Assembly (NCBI GenBank): GCA_042568205.1
Contig: JBHPJE010000024.1
Span: 1-10,103, forward strand
Direction of reading: 5' to 3'
From: JAUVDZ01 sp042568205
GTDB lineage: Bacteria > Patescibacteriota > Gracilibacteria > UBA1369 > PNNO01
DNA length: 10,103 bases
Each line of letters opens with the position of its first letter. Positions within the stretch are counted from its first letter, which is position 1. The position numbers were made by a program, and so were the translations under genes. Below are positions 9,931 to 10,103 of this stretch, piece by piece. Below the pieces are notes generated by a model that searched no databases, was not told the DNA's origin, and worked only from the letters and a program-made list of their open reading frames with translations.

Positions 9931-10006
9931 TGGTGGGTCATACAGGATTCGAACCTGTGACCTTCTCCTTAAAAGGGAGCCGCTCTACCGACTGAGCTAA
10001 TGACCC
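9931..10006 (-). tRNA. tRNA-Lys (anticodon TTT)
   Basis: 76 bases including an encoded CCA. Acceptor GGGTCAT pairs with ATGACCC, discriminator A. D arm is GCTC-AGTCGGTA-GAGC. The anticodon arm has loop CTTTTAA, giving anticodon TTT. The T arm is ACAGG-TTCGAAT-CCTGT. The anticodon stem has four good pairs with a G-A at the outer position. All conserved cloverleaf elements are present and closely match bacterial tRNA-Lys. Confidence 0.97.
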
Positions 10007-10024
10007 ATAAATTTTTGCCCTCCT

Positions 10025-10053
10025 ATTCTACGAATAAGCAAGCACGTTTGCAA
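10025..10053 (-). promoter_or_regulatory. Putative sigma70 promoter of tRNA-Lys
   Basis: Minus-strand -35 TTGCAA (10048-10053), a 17-base spacer and -10 TAGAAT (10025-10030, five of six matches). Transcription would begin near 10018, giving a leader of about 12 bases before the mature tRNA end at 10006, normal for a tRNA gene trimmed by RNase P. Confidence 0.65.
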
Positions 10054-10103
10054 GCTATTTTTCTCCCTGAGGCGAAAGAAAGCTTATTCCAATGAAGCCT
10101 AAG

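Noticed and set aside
9931..10006. tRNA-Lys as a mobile-element attachment site
   Set aside because: No second copy of the tRNA 3' end, integrase or other mobility gene is seen in the window.
10007..10026. AGGAGGG followed by ATG on the minus strand just before tRNA-Lys
   Set aside because: The frame is ATG GGT CAT TAG, only three codons, and runs into the tRNA; the purine run lies in the short leader of the tRNA transcript.
10054..10103. Possible gene or terminator at the window end
   Set aside because: Only short partial complementarity (AGGC/GCCT) and no usable frame; too little sequence to call anything.

Overview
The window looks like part of an AT-rich bacterial chromosome. Evidence for a bacterium is two hairpin-plus-T-tract terminators, sigma70-type promoter boxes and a tRNA gene with an encoded CCA end. 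The roughly 2.8-kb-codon reading frame has no in-frame TGA and uses GGN for its many glycines, so translation is standard (code 11), not the TGA=Gly code of Gracilibacteria/Absconditabacteria. A giant modular surface protein with C-terminal S-layer homology (SLH)-like domains suggests a cell with an S-layer. An uncultivated lineage such as a Patescibacteria/CPR group (for example Peregrinibacteria-like) is a guess from protein style only.

Layout: (1) Positions 1-8390, + strand: one huge secreted protein, cut off at its 5' end by the window edge. In order it carries the tail of a probable signal peptide, RTX-type calcium-binding nonapeptides, poly-Asp linkers, a domain with an HTSCSxPI motif, five cysteine-rich DUF4215 repeats, two CH[AR]TxS modules each ending in an EF-hand-like loop, two Calx-beta repeats, an unassigned beta-rich domain, ten DUF11 repeats, another poly-Asp/Pro linker, and a C-terminal region with three divergent SLH-like domains. 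(2) 8391-8443: short convergent intergenic gap holding a bidirectional terminator. (3) 8444-9751, - strand: a divergent PLP-dependent aminotransferase of the aspartate aminotransferase fold. (4) 9752-9930: its promoter, with a perfect inverted repeat in the -35/-10 spacer, and the terminator of the upstream tRNA gene. (5) 9931-10006, - strand: tRNA-Lys(TTT), with a good promoter just upstream. The last 50 bases hold nothing I can name beyond one arm of an inverted repeat.

The three genes show no sign of being one pathway. The surface protein faces the converging aminotransferase across a shared terminator, and the tRNA is a separate unit. The most interesting material is inside the giant protein: traces of duplication at several scales (66-bp perfect repeat, 118-bp near-perfect repeat, a duplicated ~88-residue supermodule), poly-Asp linkers with mixed codons in an otherwise GAT-biased gene, and a third SLH-like domain apparently split by a duplicated cysteine unit.
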